Positions 17,771 through 26,955 are shown, counted from the first letter of the stretch. The stretch: DNA of 64,000 bases from Paenirhizobium naphthalenivorans (GCF_007992095.1 NZ_BJZP01000013.1:62001-126000); one strand, 5' to 3'. A program made the numbers and translations. The notes: generated from the letters alone by a model not told the origin.

Positions 17771-18870
17771 TGCCCGTTGACCTGGTAGGGCAGAACGAAG
17801 ACGCCATCCGCCTTTATCGGCAGCCAGGCTTCATAATAGTCGCGAATGTTCTGCGCCGGGTCGACATCCTTGAACGCCTCGGGGTAGAGCTGCTTGGCGA
17901 TGTACTGGGCGTAAACATAGTCCGACAGTGTGCGGGAACCGCCGTGATAGATGGCGTGCACGCCGCCCTCCTTCACCGCCGCCAGATCCGCCCAGCCGGG
18001 ACGCCCCAGATAGGCGCCCATGCGCTCGCGCGTCAGCTTGGCGTCTGCGCCGAAGCCGACCTGCACCGATTGCGGCTTGTTCAGCCATTCCGAACCTGCC
18101 AGGAAGACGAGGTTCGGCTGCTGCGCCAGCACGTATTCGGGGCTGAGTGGCCCCCAGTTGCCGATCTGGCCCTTGGCGATATTGTGCCCGCCAAGCTTGT
18201 CGATCAGGGCACCCCACATGCTGTCGCCATAGGAATTGCCGACCTCGCCGGGGCCCTTCTGTGCCAGTTCGACATAGACCTTCCTGGTCGTCGGGCCGGC
18301 GGCCTTGATGCGCGCGTCGATGTCCGCGATGGCCGCCTCATAATTGCGGGCGAGCTTCTCGGCACGTTCCGACGACCCCATGACTTTGCCAAGCACTTCG
18401 GTCGACAGCACGTGCTTCGCCACCGTCTGGGCATTGTAGTCGAGCGTGACGACCGGAATGCCGGCCGCCTCGATCTGCTGCACCCCTTCGCCAAGCGCGT
18501 CATAGGACCAGGCCGCGAGGATCACCAGATCGGGCCTGGCAGCGATCACCTTCTCAACCGAGAAGGTCCCGTCCTCGGTATTGCCGACATCGGGGATCGC
18601 GGCGAGCTTCGGCAGGGCCTTTTCGTAGGCCGAAAACTGGTTCGGTCGCCAGTCCTTCCAGGTCGACAGCGACAGGGCCACGACCTTGTCGAGGGCATCA
18701 GGTCCGACAACCGCGAGGAAATCCTCATAGTAGAAGCCGAGCACGACGCGCTCGGCCGGCTTGGCGAGGGTGACGGTGCGGCCCTTGACGTCGGTGACCG
18801 TAATGTCGGCGAGAGCCTGTGTGGCCAAGGCCATCAACGCGACGGTCGTAGAGATCAGCAGTCTTTTCAT
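17767..18870 (-). CDS. FecB/BtuF-type periplasmic binding protein
   Basis: The 367-aa product begins MKRLLISTTVALMALATQA, a good signal peptide, and has the helical-backbone fold of iron-chelate and B12 binding proteins: ITVTDVKGRTVTLAKPAERVV at the start and VEKVIAARPDLVILAAWS in lobe 1. The frame is open to 18984, but the signal peptide fixes the start at 18870. It is Trp- and Tyr-rich in the probable ligand cleft (WKDWRPNQFSAYE). Substrate is not known: iron chelate, heme and molybdate are all possible. It lies 121 bases downstream of a Crp/Fnr-type regulator gene on the same strand. Confidence 0.88.
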   Translation of the reverse strand: MKRLLISTTVALMALATQALADITVTDVKGRTVTLAKPAERVVLGFYYEDFLAVVGPDALDKVVALSLSTWKDWRPNQFSAYEKALPKLAAIPDVGNTEDGTFSVEKVIAARPDLVILAAWSYDALGEGVQQIEAAGIPVVTLDYNAQTVAKHVLSTEVLGKVMGSSERAEKLARNYEAAIADIDARIKAAGPTTRKVYVELAQKGPGEVGNSYGDSMWGALIDKLGGHNIAKGQIGNWGPLSPEYVLAQQPNLVFLAGSEWLNKPQSVQVGFGADAKLTRERMGAYLGRPGWADLAAVKEGGVHAIYHGGSRTLSDYVYAQYIAKQLYPEAFKDVDPAQNIRDYYEAWLPIKADGVFVLPYQVNGQ

Positions 18871-18991
18871 GGTGTTTCCTCTCTTCTTTGTTGTGAGGCC
18901 GCCCATTGGCGACCCGTCCCTTTTCCGGCTTGACACCCGTTGAACGGAGCACCGACCTGCCGGGCTCCCAGTCATGGTCGTCATGGCTTCC

Positions 18992-19681
18992 TCATGCCTG
19001 GTTGGTGTTGTCGATCGCCCGGCTGCCGGCGGCGATTTCGGCCAGCGTCGCCGGCTGCAGCAGGGTCACGATTTCGGGATGGTTGAAATCGATCAGACCC
19101 GCCTTCTTGATCCGGGTGAAGCAGCGACTGACGGTCTCAACCGTCAGTCCGAGCCAGTCGGCCAGATCGCCGCGCGTCGGGTGAAGGTTGAAACAGATGG
19201 TGTTCCGCTTGCAGCCCCTCGATGGGCGAAGGAATTGATCGGCGAGGTCGAGGATGGCGGAGGCCACCCTTTCCGGCGCCGTCTTTCGTCCAAGAAGCGT
19301 CGCATGGGCTTGTGCCCGCAGCACCATTTCCTCAAGGCCGCGTTCCAGCTCCGCGTGATCGACGCTGTCGATGGCTTCGAGCGTCACATAGCTCAGCGTT
19401 TCGGCCGAACAGCGGTTGCGCTCTCCAACGCCGATCCCCACCATTCGACCTGGCCCGATCATGTCGATGATCTGGCGCCGCCCGTCTGACAGCGACTGCG
19501 AAAGCGCGACGCAACCTTCGACCACACGATACTGTGGCGCGCGCGCGTAGCCCTCGAGGAAGAGAGTGCTTCGTGGAGACAGTCTCAGAACGGTCGGGGA
19601 ATGATGCGTTGGCGCAGGCTCAACAAGTAGCTGTGACGGCAGCGCGCGCACGTTCGCTGCCTTTAAAGAGAATTGTAGCAT
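18992..19681 (-). CDS. Crp/Fnr-family transcription regulator
   Basis: A 229-aa product with a degenerate cNMP-type sensor domain and a C-terminal HTH (HPTRGDLADWLGLTVETVSRCFTRIKKAG) of the Fnr/FixK type. The N-terminal cysteine cluster that holds the Fe-S cluster in Fnr is absent; the cysteines present lie elsewhere. It is therefore closer to FixK-like or other Fnr subfamilies. Its signal is unknown. It is upstream of and co-oriented with the FecBCD-type importer, which is its most likely target. Confidence 0.88.
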   Translation of the reverse strand: MLQFSLKAANVRALPSQLLVEPAPTHHSPTVLRLSPRSTLFLEGYARAPQYRVVEGCVALSQSLSDGRRQIIDMIGPGRMVGIGVGERNRCSAETLSYVTLEAIDSVDHAELERGLEEMVLRAQAHATLLGRKTAPERVASAILDLADQFLRPSRGCKRNTICFNLHPTRGDLADWLGLTVETVSRCFTRIKKAGLIDFNHPEIVTLLQPATLAEIAAGSRAIDNTNQA

Positions 19682-19783
19682 GACGATATCCGGCGTTCAG
19701 GCCGGCTTCGCATGCTCGATGCGCCTCACCGGCCCTGGTCAACGATTCCGGACACAGGCGGACATCCGCACACGTGACCGGGC

Positions 19784-20176
19784 TCAGACAAAAACCGGAA
19801 GAGGAGGCGCCCTTGGTGCCGCATTGGGAGGAAAGACGTGCCGGTGAAACGCCTCGAAGCGCGGCGGCAAAAGTGCGGCCACGACAATCGCAAGACGAAC
19901 GCCCGCCACATCGACAGGCGTCGGCGTCAACACGGACGACGAGATCAGACAGGCGTCACAATGACTGGTACCGGAATGATTCTTGCCGTCCTCGCCCTCT
20001 CCCCCAAGGCAAAGCTCGGGCAAGCTGCCATCCGGCAGGGTCAGCGCGGCGATCTCGGCGGGAGACAGGTTCGGCGGACCGAAAGCGGGGGGGCGGTGGG
20101 AAAGGCCGACGGCGATGAGCGCGATCACGCACAAGGTGCGCGTCACAGCCTGCCATATCGTCATTCCACGTCGCAT
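19784..20176 (-). CDS. DUF2946-like exported protein
   Basis: A 130-aa product with an N-terminal hydrophobic segment (VTRTLCVIALIAVGLS) and a central region LPELCLGGEGEDG ... SHCDACLIS with a CxxC pair and nearby His. This layout matches DUF2946, a small family often found near copper or TonB-dependent metal uptake genes. AGGGGA precedes ATG 20176; the frame extends to 20248 without a better start. It lies 100 bases upstream of the Crp/Fnr gene on the same strand and may belong with the metal/chelate importer. A metal-related role is inference. Confidence 0.6.
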   Translation of the reverse strand: MRRGMTIWQAVTRTLCVIALIAVGLSHRPPAFGPPNLSPAEIAALTLPDGSLPELCLGGEGEDGKNHSGTSHCDACLISSSVLTPTPVDVAGVRLAIVVAALLPPRFEAFHRHVFPPNAAPRAPPLPVFV

Positions 20177-20274
20177 CGTTTCCCCTCGGTCCGCTGTGAG
20201 ATTTATCAGTAGGCCCGAAATCGCGCAAGGGATCAGCACCCGTCGCATCGCCGCAGCGACTGCCGCCGGGAAAC

Positions 20275-20301
20275 AAAAAAGGCGGCCCGAGGACCGCCTT
20301 T
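20275..20301 (-). terminator. Terminator of rplS
   Basis: On the minus strand a GGCGG...CCGCC hairpin (20281-20298) is followed by TTTTTT, about 25 bases after the rplS stop. Confidence 0.85.
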
Positions 20302-20324
20302 CTCAAATCCCTTGAAGGGAGATC

Positions 20325-20867
20325 TTATTCTGCGGAGCCTTCGGCTGCGGCTGCGGCGGCAGCTTCTGCTGCGGCCTTTGCTTCAGCGGCTTCGGCTGCT
20401 GCCTTTTCGGCGGCGAGAGCCTGTGCTGCTGCAACCTTTTCAGCTTCCAGACGTGCCTTTTCCTGGGCAACGGCGGCGCGCTCGGCGTCGTTCAGCTTGC
20501 GGGCGCGGGTGCCGGTGTTCTCGACGATACGAGCCGACTTGCCGCGACGATCGCGCAGGTAGTAGAGCTTGGCGCGACGGACCTTACCGCGACGAACGAT
20601 CTCGACGCTTTCGACCATCGGCGAGTAAACCGGGAATACGCGCTCGACGCCTTCGCCGTAGGAGATTTTGCGAACCGTAAAGCTCTCGTTGATGCCGGCG
20701 CCGGAACGGGCGATGCAAACGCCCTCATAGGCCTGCACGCGGGTACGGTTGCCTTCCTTGACGGTGACGTTGACGCGGAGCGTGTCGCCGGCCGAGAAGT
20801 CGGGGAGCTTGCGCTTGGCTTCGATCTTGGCGGCCTGTTCGGCATCCAGCTGCTGAATGATGTTCAT
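20325..20867 (-). CDS. rplS: 50S ribosomal protein L19
   Basis: Ribosomal protein at the 30S-50S interface. The 180-aa product has the complete L19 core in residues 1-120 ([52 protein letters not shown]). After that comes a ~55-residue tail very rich in Ala, Glu and Lys that should form a long charged helix. Bacterial L19 is normally 115-130 aa, so the tail is an extension common in rhizobia. It is separated from trmD by an oppositely oriented TSUP gene. Confidence 0.97.
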   Translation of the reverse strand: MNIIQQLDAEQAAKIEAKRKLPDFSAGDTLRVNVTVKEGNRTRVQAYEGVCIARSGAGINESFTVRKISYGEGVERVFPVYSPMVESVEIVRRGKVRRAKLYYLRDRRGKSARIVENTGTRARKLNDAERAAVAQEKARLEAEKVAAAQALAAEKAAAEAAEAKAAAEAAAAAAAEGSAE

Positions 20868-21125
20868 GTCTAACCTCTATTTCTTCTAAAACAGCCAGAG
20901 CGCTCGTATATCCTTCGGTCAAAGCCTCCGGATTTTGCCTTTTCAGGCGGGAGCGGATACGCATGCTCTTTGTTTGTGGCAGACGGGCTTGGCCCATTTC
21001 CGACGCGGCCAATACACCAAAGCCCGGTGTTTGTCATCCCTTGCCACGCATTTTTCTCCAATCGCTGCCATTGCGATCGGGGCGTCGAACGAATAACCGT
21101 TCTCCACCACGGAGAAAAGCCGAAC

Positions 21126-21872
21126 ATGTCGATCGCCACCATCGCCCTGCTGTTTATCGCCGGCTTCTTCTCCGGCGTCATCAATGCGATTGCCGGTGGC
21201 GGCACGTTCCTGACCTTCGGCGCGATGACGCTGGCCGGTCTGCCACCGATCGCCGCCAACGCCACCTCGTCGATCACCCAATTCCCCGGCTACATCACCT
21301 CGACGCTGGCCTACCGCCGTGAATTTGCCGGCCTTTGGAAGAGCACCTTGATCCTCGCACTGGTCTCGGCCATCGGCGCACTGGGGGGCGCGCTGTTCCT
21401 GATCTCGCTGTCCAACCCGGCCTTCCGCGCCATGGTGCCCTGGTTGCTGCTCGCCGCCACCGCCGTCTTCGCCGCCGGACCGAAGCTTCGCCCGAAACAT
21501 GCCAGCGCAAGCCACCCGGCAACCCCGCTCGGTCTTGCGCTGCAGGCCGTCACTTCCTTCTACGGCGGCTTCTTCGGTGCCGGCATGGGCATCATGATGC
21601 TCGCCTCGCTGGGGCTCGCGAGCGGCGGCGACTACCATCGCCTCAATGCGCTGAAAAATTTCCTGTCGATCGTGATCGCCGCCGTCGCCATCGTGGTCTT
21701 CTCGACCGCCGGCGCGGTCTCCTGGCTGCATGCGGCCATCATGGTGCCGGCCGTGGCACTCGGCGGGTATGCCGGCGTGAGCCTCGCCAAGAGGGTGCCC
21801 CAGTCTGTCCTGCGCTGGCTCGTGGTCGCGGCCGGCGTCGGCCTTGCCATCTATTATTTCGTTACCGGCTGA
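21126..21872 (+). CDS. TSUP-family permease (TauE/SafE)
   Basis: A 248-aa membrane protein with about eight spans and the two half-repeats of the sulfite exporter TauE/SafE family (AGFFSGVINAIAGGGTFLTFGAM near the N-terminus and SFYGGFFGAGMGIMMLASLGLA in the second half). Members export sulfite, sulfoacetate or other small organic sulfur or carboxylate anions; the substrate here is unknown. Translation starts at ATG 21126, the first Met before the first span. It is the only plus-strand gene between rplS and trmD and interrupts the usual rimM-trmD-rplS order. Confidence 0.85.
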   Translation: MSIATIALLFIAGFFSGVINAIAGGGTFLTFGAMTLAGLPPIAANATSSITQFPGYITSTLAYRREFAGLWKSTLILALVSAIGALGGALFLISLSNPAFRAMVPWLLLAATAVFAAGPKLRPKHASASHPATPLGLALQAVTSFYGGFFGAGMGIMMLASLGLASGGDYHRLNALKNFLSIVIAAVAIVVFSTAGAVSWLHAAIMVPAVALGGYAGVSLAKRVPQSVLRWLVVAAGVGLAIYYFVTG

Positions 21873-21879
21873 ACCGGCA

Positions 21880-22572
21880 TCACTTACCGGCCTTCGCCTT
21901 CGGCAAAAGATCCGGCCGCCGCTCGGCAGTCAGCTTCAGCGCCTCGTCGTGACGCCAGGCTTCGATCACCGCGTGATTGCCCGACGTCAGGACGGCCGGG
22001 ATCTCCCGGCCCTCGAACACCTGCGGACGGGTATAGTGCGGATGCTCCAGGAGCCCGCCCTCGAAACTCTCGTGCACGCCGGACAACTGGTTGCCCATCA
22101 CCCCCGGCAGGATGCGCACCACCGCGTCGAGCAGTATCAACGCCGCAGGCTCGCCGCCGGAAAGAATATAGTCGCCGATGGAGACTTCCTCGAGGTGGCG
22201 CGCCTCGATCACCCGCTGGTCGATCCCCTCGAACCGGCCGCAGACGATGACAACCCCCTCGCCTTCGGCAAGTTCGCGTACTCTTTTCTGGGTCAGCGGC
22301 CGGCCACGCGGACTCATCAACAGCCGCGGCCGGCCATCATCGGCGATCGAATCGATCGCACGGGCCAGAACGTCGGGCTTCAGCACCATGCCAGCGCCGC
22401 CGCCTGACGGCGTATCGTCGACGCTTCTATGTTTGTCGAGCGCAAAGTCGCGGATCTGCACGGCGTCGAGCGACCAGTCGCCACGTTCAAGCGCACGGCC
22501 GGCCAGCGCCTGACCGAGATGGCCGGGAAACATGTCCGGATAAAGCGTCAGCACTGAGGCCTTGAAAGTCAT
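21880..22572 (-). CDS. trmD: tRNA (guanine37-N1)-methyltransferase
   Basis: Methylates G37 of tRNAs with a SAM cofactor, preventing +1 frameshifts. The 230-aa product has the trefoil-knot SPOUT fold: [17 protein letters not shown] at the start, [30 protein letters not shown] and the [21 protein letters not shown] cofactor loop. The frame is open to 22644 but ATG 22572 is the family start. It lies 7 bases downstream of rimM on the same strand, in the conserved rpsP-rimM-trmD order. Confidence 0.97.
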   Translation of the reverse strand: MTFKASVLTLYPDMFPGHLGQALAGRALERGDWSLDAVQIRDFALDKHRSVDDTPSGGGAGMVLKPDVLARAIDSIADDGRPRLLMSPRGRPLTQKRVRELAEGEGVVIVCGRFEGIDQRVIEARHLEEVSIGDYILSGGEPAALILLDAVVRILPGVMGNQLSGVHESFEGGLLEHPHYTRPQVFEGREIPAVLTSGNHAVIEAWRHDEALKLTAERRPDLLPKAKAGK

Positions 22573-22579
22573 GGGGCCG

Positions 22580-23152
22580 TCACTCGCCCTTGTTCGGCTG
22601 GCCCTTACCCGCGCCATAGGGTTTATCCTCGTCCAGGTCCACAAGCCCTGCGGCGATCGGATCGATCAGCATCTTGCCGGCTTCGAGATCGATCTCCAGC
22701 ACGGAGGCTTCGGAGAAGGGAATCAGCACCGGTCGCTTTCCCGGACCCTTCAGTTCCAGCAGGTCGCCCGCGCCGAAATCATAGACACCGGTCACTGCGC
22801 CATAGGAATTGCCCTCGGCGTCTTCCACCGCCAGACCTTCCAGGTCGGCATAATAGAACTCGTCCTCGTCGAGATCCTCGTCAGGCAGCGCGTCACGCTC
22901 GACAAAAAGCTCCAGCCCGTTGAGAGCCTCGGCCGCGTTGCGGTCGTTGATGCCGCGAAACCGGACGACGACGACATTCTTCGCCTCGCGGAGGTCGAGG
23001 ATCTCGAACACCCGCCCGTCCATGCTGCGCAGATTGCCATATTCGCCAAGCGACAGCGGATCGGCAGTGAAGGTCTTGACCCGCACTTCGCCGCGCAGCC
23101 CCTGCGCCGCGCCGATCACGGCCATCAGGATGGGATTTTCGAGTTTCGTCAT
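22580..23152 (-). CDS. rimM: 16S rRNA processing protein RimM
   Basis: Ribosome assembly factor that binds S19 and helps mature the 30S head. The 190-aa product has an N-terminal RimM domain ([17 protein letters not shown]) and a C-terminal PRC barrel ([19 protein letters not shown] ... [14 protein letters not shown]). It ends in a short polar tail. It lies between rpsP and trmD on the minus strand. Confidence 0.97.
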   Translation of the reverse strand: MTKLENPILMAVIGAAQGLRGEVRVKTFTADPLSLGEYGNLRSMDGRVFEILDLREAKNVVVVRFRGINDRNAAEALNGLELFVERDALPDEDLDEDEFYYADLEGLAVEDAEGNSYGAVTGVYDFGAGDLLELKGPGKRPVLIPFSEASVLEIDLEAGKMLIDPIAAGLVDLDEDKPYGAGKGQPNKGE

Positions 23153-23222
23153 CGTTTCGGTCTGTTCCGGTCGGGCAATCTGGTCCTCGCCTCTTTTACG
23201 GCGAAGCGGGGAGAATGAAAAC

Positions 23223-23257
23223 GGAAAACGGGCGGCAGGAGACCCACCGCCCGTCGA
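23223..23257 (-). terminator. Possible terminator or attenuator between rpsP and rimM
   Basis: CGGGCGG (23229-23235) pairs with CCGCCCG (23247-23253); on the minus strand TTTTCCGTTTTC follows. It lies about 28 bases past the rpsP stop and could reduce read-through into rimM-trmD. Confidence 0.6.
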
Positions 23258-23280
23258 TCCGTACGAAAAAGCCGGTCGGC

Positions 23281-23655
23281 TTATTCCGCGGCAGCTTCGG
23301 CAGCGGCAGCGGCCAGTTCAGCGGCCTTCATTTCCTTTTCCTTGATGCGCTCAAGGGCCTTCTTGCCCGGCTTTCCCTTTTCCGGGTTGCTGCGAACGTC
23401 GCGCTGGGCGATGCCGGCTTCAGCCAGGAACTTCAGGACGCGGTCGGTCGGCTGTGCGCCCTTGGCGAGCCATTCGTTGATGCGCTCGGCATTCAGCTCG
23501 ACGCGCTTTTCGTCGTCCTTGCCAAGCATCGGGTTCCACGAACCGACCTTTTCCAGGAAGCGGCCGTCGCGCGGCGAACGGGCGTCGGCGACGACGATCT
23601 GGTAGTAGGGGCGCTTCTTGGAACCACCGCGGGCGAGACGAATCTTGAGGGACAT
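23281..23655 (-). CDS. rpsP: 30S ribosomal protein S16
   Basis: Small-subunit assembly protein. The first ~85 of 124 residues match S16 ([54 protein letters not shown]). The remaining ~35 residues are Lys/Glu then Ala-rich ([12 protein letters not shown]), like the tail on L19. Standard S16 is 80-90 aa, so this is an extended rhizobial version. It is preceded by three tandem hairpin repeats and followed by rimM. Confidence 0.97.
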   Translation of the reverse strand: MSLKIRLARGGSKKRPYYQIVVADARSPRDGRFLEKVGSWNPMLGKDDEKRVELNAERINEWLAKGAQPTDRVLKFLAEAGIAQRDVRSNPEKGKPGKKALERIKEKEMKAAELAAAAAEAAAE

Positions 23656-23679
23656 GGGTTTACTCCTTGGTTTTTGTTA

Positions 23680-23759
23680 GGGCCGCCTTCCAGCGGTCCG
23701 GGGTCTGGTCGGGCCGCCCTTGGGCGGTCCGGGTTGGTCGGGATCGCCGTCAGGCGGTC
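23680..23759 (-). repeat. Three tandem GC-rich hairpin repeats upstream of rpsP
   Basis: Three imperfect units, at 23680-23710, 23711-23739 and 23740-23759, each start GGGCCGCC or GGGATCGCC and contain GCGGTC about ten bases on. Each can fold as a short stem on the transcript. The last overlaps the end of the chorismate mutase gene. They occupy the whole 94-base gap between that gene and rpsP. Confidence 0.6.
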
Positions 23760-24070
23760 TTTTCGTTTGCGCCGCCGCGTTCGGCGGCAATGGCTTCATG
23801 ATGCCGGATGACTTCCTTGATGATGAAGTTCAGGAACTTCTCGGCGAAATCCGGGTCCAGATGCGCGTCATTGGCAAGCCGCCGCAGACGTTCGATCTGG
23901 TATTCCTCGCGCGTCGGGTCAGCCGGCGGCAGTTCGTATTTGGCCTTGAGAACCCCGACCGCCTTGGTGCAGCGGAAGCGTTCGGCCAGCATGTGGACCA
24001 GCGCCGCGTCGATATTGTCGATCGACTGGCGATAGCCGGAAAGCTGTTCCTTGACGGACTGGTCGGCCAT
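23750..24070 (-). CDS. Chorismate mutase (AroQ type)
   Basis: Converts chorismate to prephenate for Phe and Tyr synthesis. The 106-aa all-helical product has AroQ signatures: the first helix with YRQSIDNIDAALVHMLAERF, CTKAVGVLKAK with the active-site Lys, and REEYQIERLRRLA ... FAEKFLNFIIKEVIRHHE. It is monofunctional: no prephenate dehydratase domain follows. ATG 24070 gives the family length, although the frame is open into ffh. It lies 10 bases downstream of ffh and upstream of rpsP, an arrangement I know from Rhizobiales. Confidence 0.92.
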   Translation of the reverse strand: MADQSVKEQLSGYRQSIDNIDAALVHMLAERFRCTKAVGVLKAKYELPPADPTREEYQIERLRRLANDAHLDPDFAEKFLNFIIKEVIRHHEAIAAERGGANEKTA

Positions 24071-24080
24071 AGCAGCTCCC

Positions 24081-25643
24081 TCACTTCTTCTTCGGCAGGC
24101 CCGGCAGACCGCCGAGACCGGGGAGTTTCGGGCCACCAAGACCAGGCAGACCGCCGCCCATACCGGGCAGGCCACCCATGCCACCGAGGCCCGCCGGCGG
24201 CTTGATACCTGCGGCTTCAGCCTGCTTGGCCAGCGCTTCGAGCTGCTTCGGGTCCATGCCCGACAGATCCGGCATGCCACCCATGCCGCCAAGACCCATC
24301 TTGCCGGCGAGGCCGCCCATCATCTGCTTCATCATGCCGCCCTTCTTGCCACCCATCATTTTCATCATATCGGCCATCTGACGGTGCATCTTGAGAAGCT
24401 TGTTGATCTCGGCGGCGTCCGTGCCGGAACCGGCGGCGATACGCTTTTTGCGGGAATGCTTGAGGATGTCGGGATTGGTGCGCTCGGCCTTGGTCATCGA
24501 CGAGATGATGGCGAGCTGGCGACCGAACAGCTTGTCGTTCAGGCCGGCGGCGGCCATCTTATCCTTCATGCCGGACATGCCGGGCATCAGGCCCATTATG
24601 CTACCCATGCCGCCCATTTTCTGCATCTGCTTGAGCTGTTCGGCGAGATCGTCGAGGTCGAACTTGCCCTTGGCCATCTTGGCGGCCATGGCGGCCGCCT
24701 TCTCGCTGTCGATATTCTCCGCCGCCTTCTCGACCAGGCTGACGATGTCGCCCATGCCGAGGATGCGGTCGGCGATGCGCCGCGGATGGAACTCCTCGAG
24801 TTCCGTCATCTTCTCGCCGACACCGATCAGCTTGATCGGCTTGCCGGTGACGGCGCGCATCGAAAGAGCAGCACCGCCGCGGCCGTCGCCGTCCATACGG
24901 GTCAGGACCAGACCGGTGATGCCGACGCGCTCGTCGAAATTGCGCGCCAGGTTGACGGCGTCCTGACCGGTCAGGCTGTCGGCAACGAGCAGAATCTCGT
25001 GCGGCTTCGACTTGGCCTTGATCTCGGCCATTTCGACCATCAACGGCTCGTCGATATGGGTACGGCCGGCGGTGTCGAGAATGACGACGTCATGGCCGCC
25101 GAGCTTGGCAGCCTGCACGGCGCGCGAGGCGATGTCGGTCGGCGACTGGCCGGCGATGATCGGCAGAACGTCGATGCCGGTCTGGACGCCGAGCTGTCGC
25201 AGCTGTTCCTGGGCGGCCGGACGACGCGTGTCGAGCGAGGCCATCAGGACCTTCTTCTTCTCGCGATCGGTCAGCCGTTTGGCGATCTTGCCGGTGGTGG
25301 TCGTCTTGCCCGAGCCCTGCAGGCCGACCATCATGATGACGACCGGGGCCGCGGCATTGAGGTCGACGCCGACGCCCTCGGTGCCCAGCATGTCGACGAG
25401 TTCGTCATGGACGATCTTGACGACCATCTGGCCGGGCTTGATCGATTTCAGAACGGCGGCGCCGACAGCCTTTTCCCGAACCCGGTCGGTGAAACCACGC
25501 ACGACCTCAAGCGCGACGTCGGCTTCCAGCAGCGCGCGACGCACCTCGCGCAGCGCGGCGGAAACATCGGCTTCCGACAATGCGCCACGGCCGGTCAGTC
25601 CATTCAGGATGGAACCAAGGCGGTCCTGGAGGTTTTCAAACAT
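24081..25643 (-). CDS. ffh: Signal recognition particle protein Ffh (SRP54)
   Basis: GTPase that, with 4.5S RNA, binds signal sequences on the ribosome and delivers them to FtsY. The 520-aa product has an N domain (MFENLQDRLGSILNGLTGRG), a G domain with Walker A GLQGSGKTTT near residue 107, DTRRPAAQEQL, DTAGRTH and TRMDGDGRGGAAL, and a Met-rich M domain from about 310 (LKQMQKMGGMGSIMGLMPGM). The last ~65 residues are a low-complexity Gly/Leu/Pro/Met tail ending in Lys-Lys-Lys, beyond the usual ~455 aa. ATG 25643 is the conserved start. Confidence 0.97.
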   Translation of the reverse strand: MFENLQDRLGSILNGLTGRGALSEADVSAALREVRRALLEADVALEVVRGFTDRVREKAVGAAVLKSIKPGQMVVKIVHDELVDMLGTEGVGVDLNAAAPVVIMMVGLQGSGKTTTTGKIAKRLTDREKKKVLMASLDTRRPAAQEQLRQLGVQTGIDVLPIIAGQSPTDIASRAVQAAKLGGHDVVILDTAGRTHIDEPLMVEMAEIKAKSKPHEILLVADSLTGQDAVNLARNFDERVGITGLVLTRMDGDGRGGAALSMRAVTGKPIKLIGVGEKMTELEEFHPRRIADRILGMGDIVSLVEKAAENIDSEKAAAMAAKMAKGKFDLDDLAEQLKQMQKMGGMGSIMGLMPGMSGMKDKMAAAGLNDKLFGRQLAIISSMTKAERTNPDILKHSRKKRIAAGSGTDAAEINKLLKMHRQMADMMKMMGGKKGGMMKQMMGGLAGKMGLGGMGGMPDLSGMDPKQLEALAKQAEAAGIKPPAGLGGMGGLPGMGGGLPGLGGPKLPGLGGLPGLPKKK

Positions 25644-25953
25644 CGGCTCTTCCTTATCGTTTCGGATCTCCGAAACGTCGGTCTTTCCCGCGCTGAAAAC
25701 AAGACGCAAAGCCAAAATGCACCCGAGGGCGCATCGCGCTGTCGGGTGTTGACCTCCGGGATCTCTTTATACCTTTACGGGTCCCGGTCGGCGGCTCGGA
25801 GTCGTGTCTCGTCGCAGATTTAAGGGCGATAAACAGGAAAGACCCGGAAAAGTCAAGGCAGACCGGGAAATTCGCCGGATCGCGCGCCTGCGGTCTTCCC
25901 AATCCGTGTTCGAGGCCCCAGATCTAGAACACCCGTAACAGCTACTGGCCCCG

Positions 25954-26955
25954 ATGTCCGCAAAACCCGCCAATCCCTATTACACCGGCCCGGTCTCCGA
26001 CCATTTCGACGGCAAGCGCTTCTTCAACCCGGAAGGCGTCGAGCCTGGCGGCGTGCGCGACCTGATCAAATGGCGCACCAACGGCCAGCGCGCCCGCTGG
26101 CCCAAGCGTGTGAACCATGCCACCGGCCCGGCAAGCCCGAAAGACCGCATCGGTGGTGAGGACCTGCGCGTCACCATGGTCGGCCATGCGACGCTGCTGA
26201 TCCAGGTCGCCGGCCTCAATATCCTCACCGACCCGGTCTGGTCGAAACGGGTGAGCCCCTTTTCCTTCGCCGGGCCGAAGCGGGTGATCGAGCCGGGCAT
26301 AGCCTTCGACGACCTGCCGCCAATCGACATCGTCCTTGTCACCCACAACCACTACGACCATCTGGACCTCGCAACCCTCGCCCGCCTCGAAGCCGAGCAC
26401 GCCCCCCACATCATCACCCCGCTCGGCAATGACACGATCATCCACCGGGCACTGCCCGATGCAAAAATCTCCGCCGTCGACTGGGGTGACCGGCTCGACT
26501 ACTGGGACGACGTCACCATCGACGCCGAACCCTGCCATCACTGGTCGGCGCGCGGCCTGCGCGACCGCCGTATGGCGCTCTGGGCTGCCTTCGTCATCAC
26601 GACGCCGGCAGGCAAGATCTACCACATCGGCGACACCGGCTTCCACGACGGCGTGAACTATCGCGCCGCTGCTGAAAAGCACGGCTCCTTCCGCCTCGCC
26701 GGCCTGCCGATCGGCGCCTACGAACCACGCTGGTTCATGAAAGGCCAGCACCAGAATCCGGCCGAGGCCGTCGCGGGCTTTGGCCTTTGCAAGGCCTCCC
26801 ATGCCGTCGGCCATCACTTTGGCACCTTCCAGCTCACCGACGAGGCGATCGAGGCCCCGGTGGCGGACCTCGCCGAGGCCCTTTCCGCCGCGCGAATCGA
26901 CCCGGGCCGCTTCAGACCGCTGCGCCCCGGCGAGGCCTTCGACGTGCCGGAGTGA
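25954..26955 (+). CDS. MBL-fold metallo-hydrolase (NAPE-PLD/UlaG-like)
   Basis: A 333-aa cytoplasmic protein of the metallo-beta-lactamase superfamily. The metal site motif HxHxDH is THNHYDHLD near residue 130. Further ligands are in EPCHHWSARG, HIGDTGFHDG and GHHFGTF. The N-terminal DHFDGKRFFNP segment and overall length match the NAPE-PLD-like branch, which cleaves phosphodiesters, rather than beta-lactamases. The natural substrate is not known. It stands alone and is divergent from ffh. Confidence 0.88.
   Translation: MSAKPANPYYTGPVSDHFDGKRFFNPEGVEPGGVRDLIKWRTNGQRARWPKRVNHATGPASPKDRIGGEDLRVTMVGHATLLIQVAGLNILTDPVWSKRVSPFSFAGPKRVIEPGIAFDDLPPIDIVLVTHNHYDHLDLATLARLEAEHAPHIITPLGNDTIIHRALPDAKISAVDWGDRLDYWDDVTIDAEPCHHWSARGLRDRRMALWAAFVITTPAGKIYHIGDTGFHDGVNYRAAAEKHGSFRLAGLPIGAYEPRWFMKGQHQNPAEAVAGFGLCKASHAVGHHFGTFQLTDEAIEAPVADLAEALSAARIDPGRFRPLRPGEAFDVPE

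Noticed and set aside
18871-18991. Cobalamin-type riboswitch before the FecB-like binding protein gene
   Set aside because: The region is too short, and the B12 box and the conserved core are absent; a few G-rich words are not enough.
23680-23759. CRISPR-like array
   Set aside because: The three units are imperfect and contiguous without spacers, and there are no cas genes.
24051-25823. 590-codon plus-strand frame opposite ffh
   Set aside because: His/Asp-rich shadow of the Gly/Met-rich ffh sequence.
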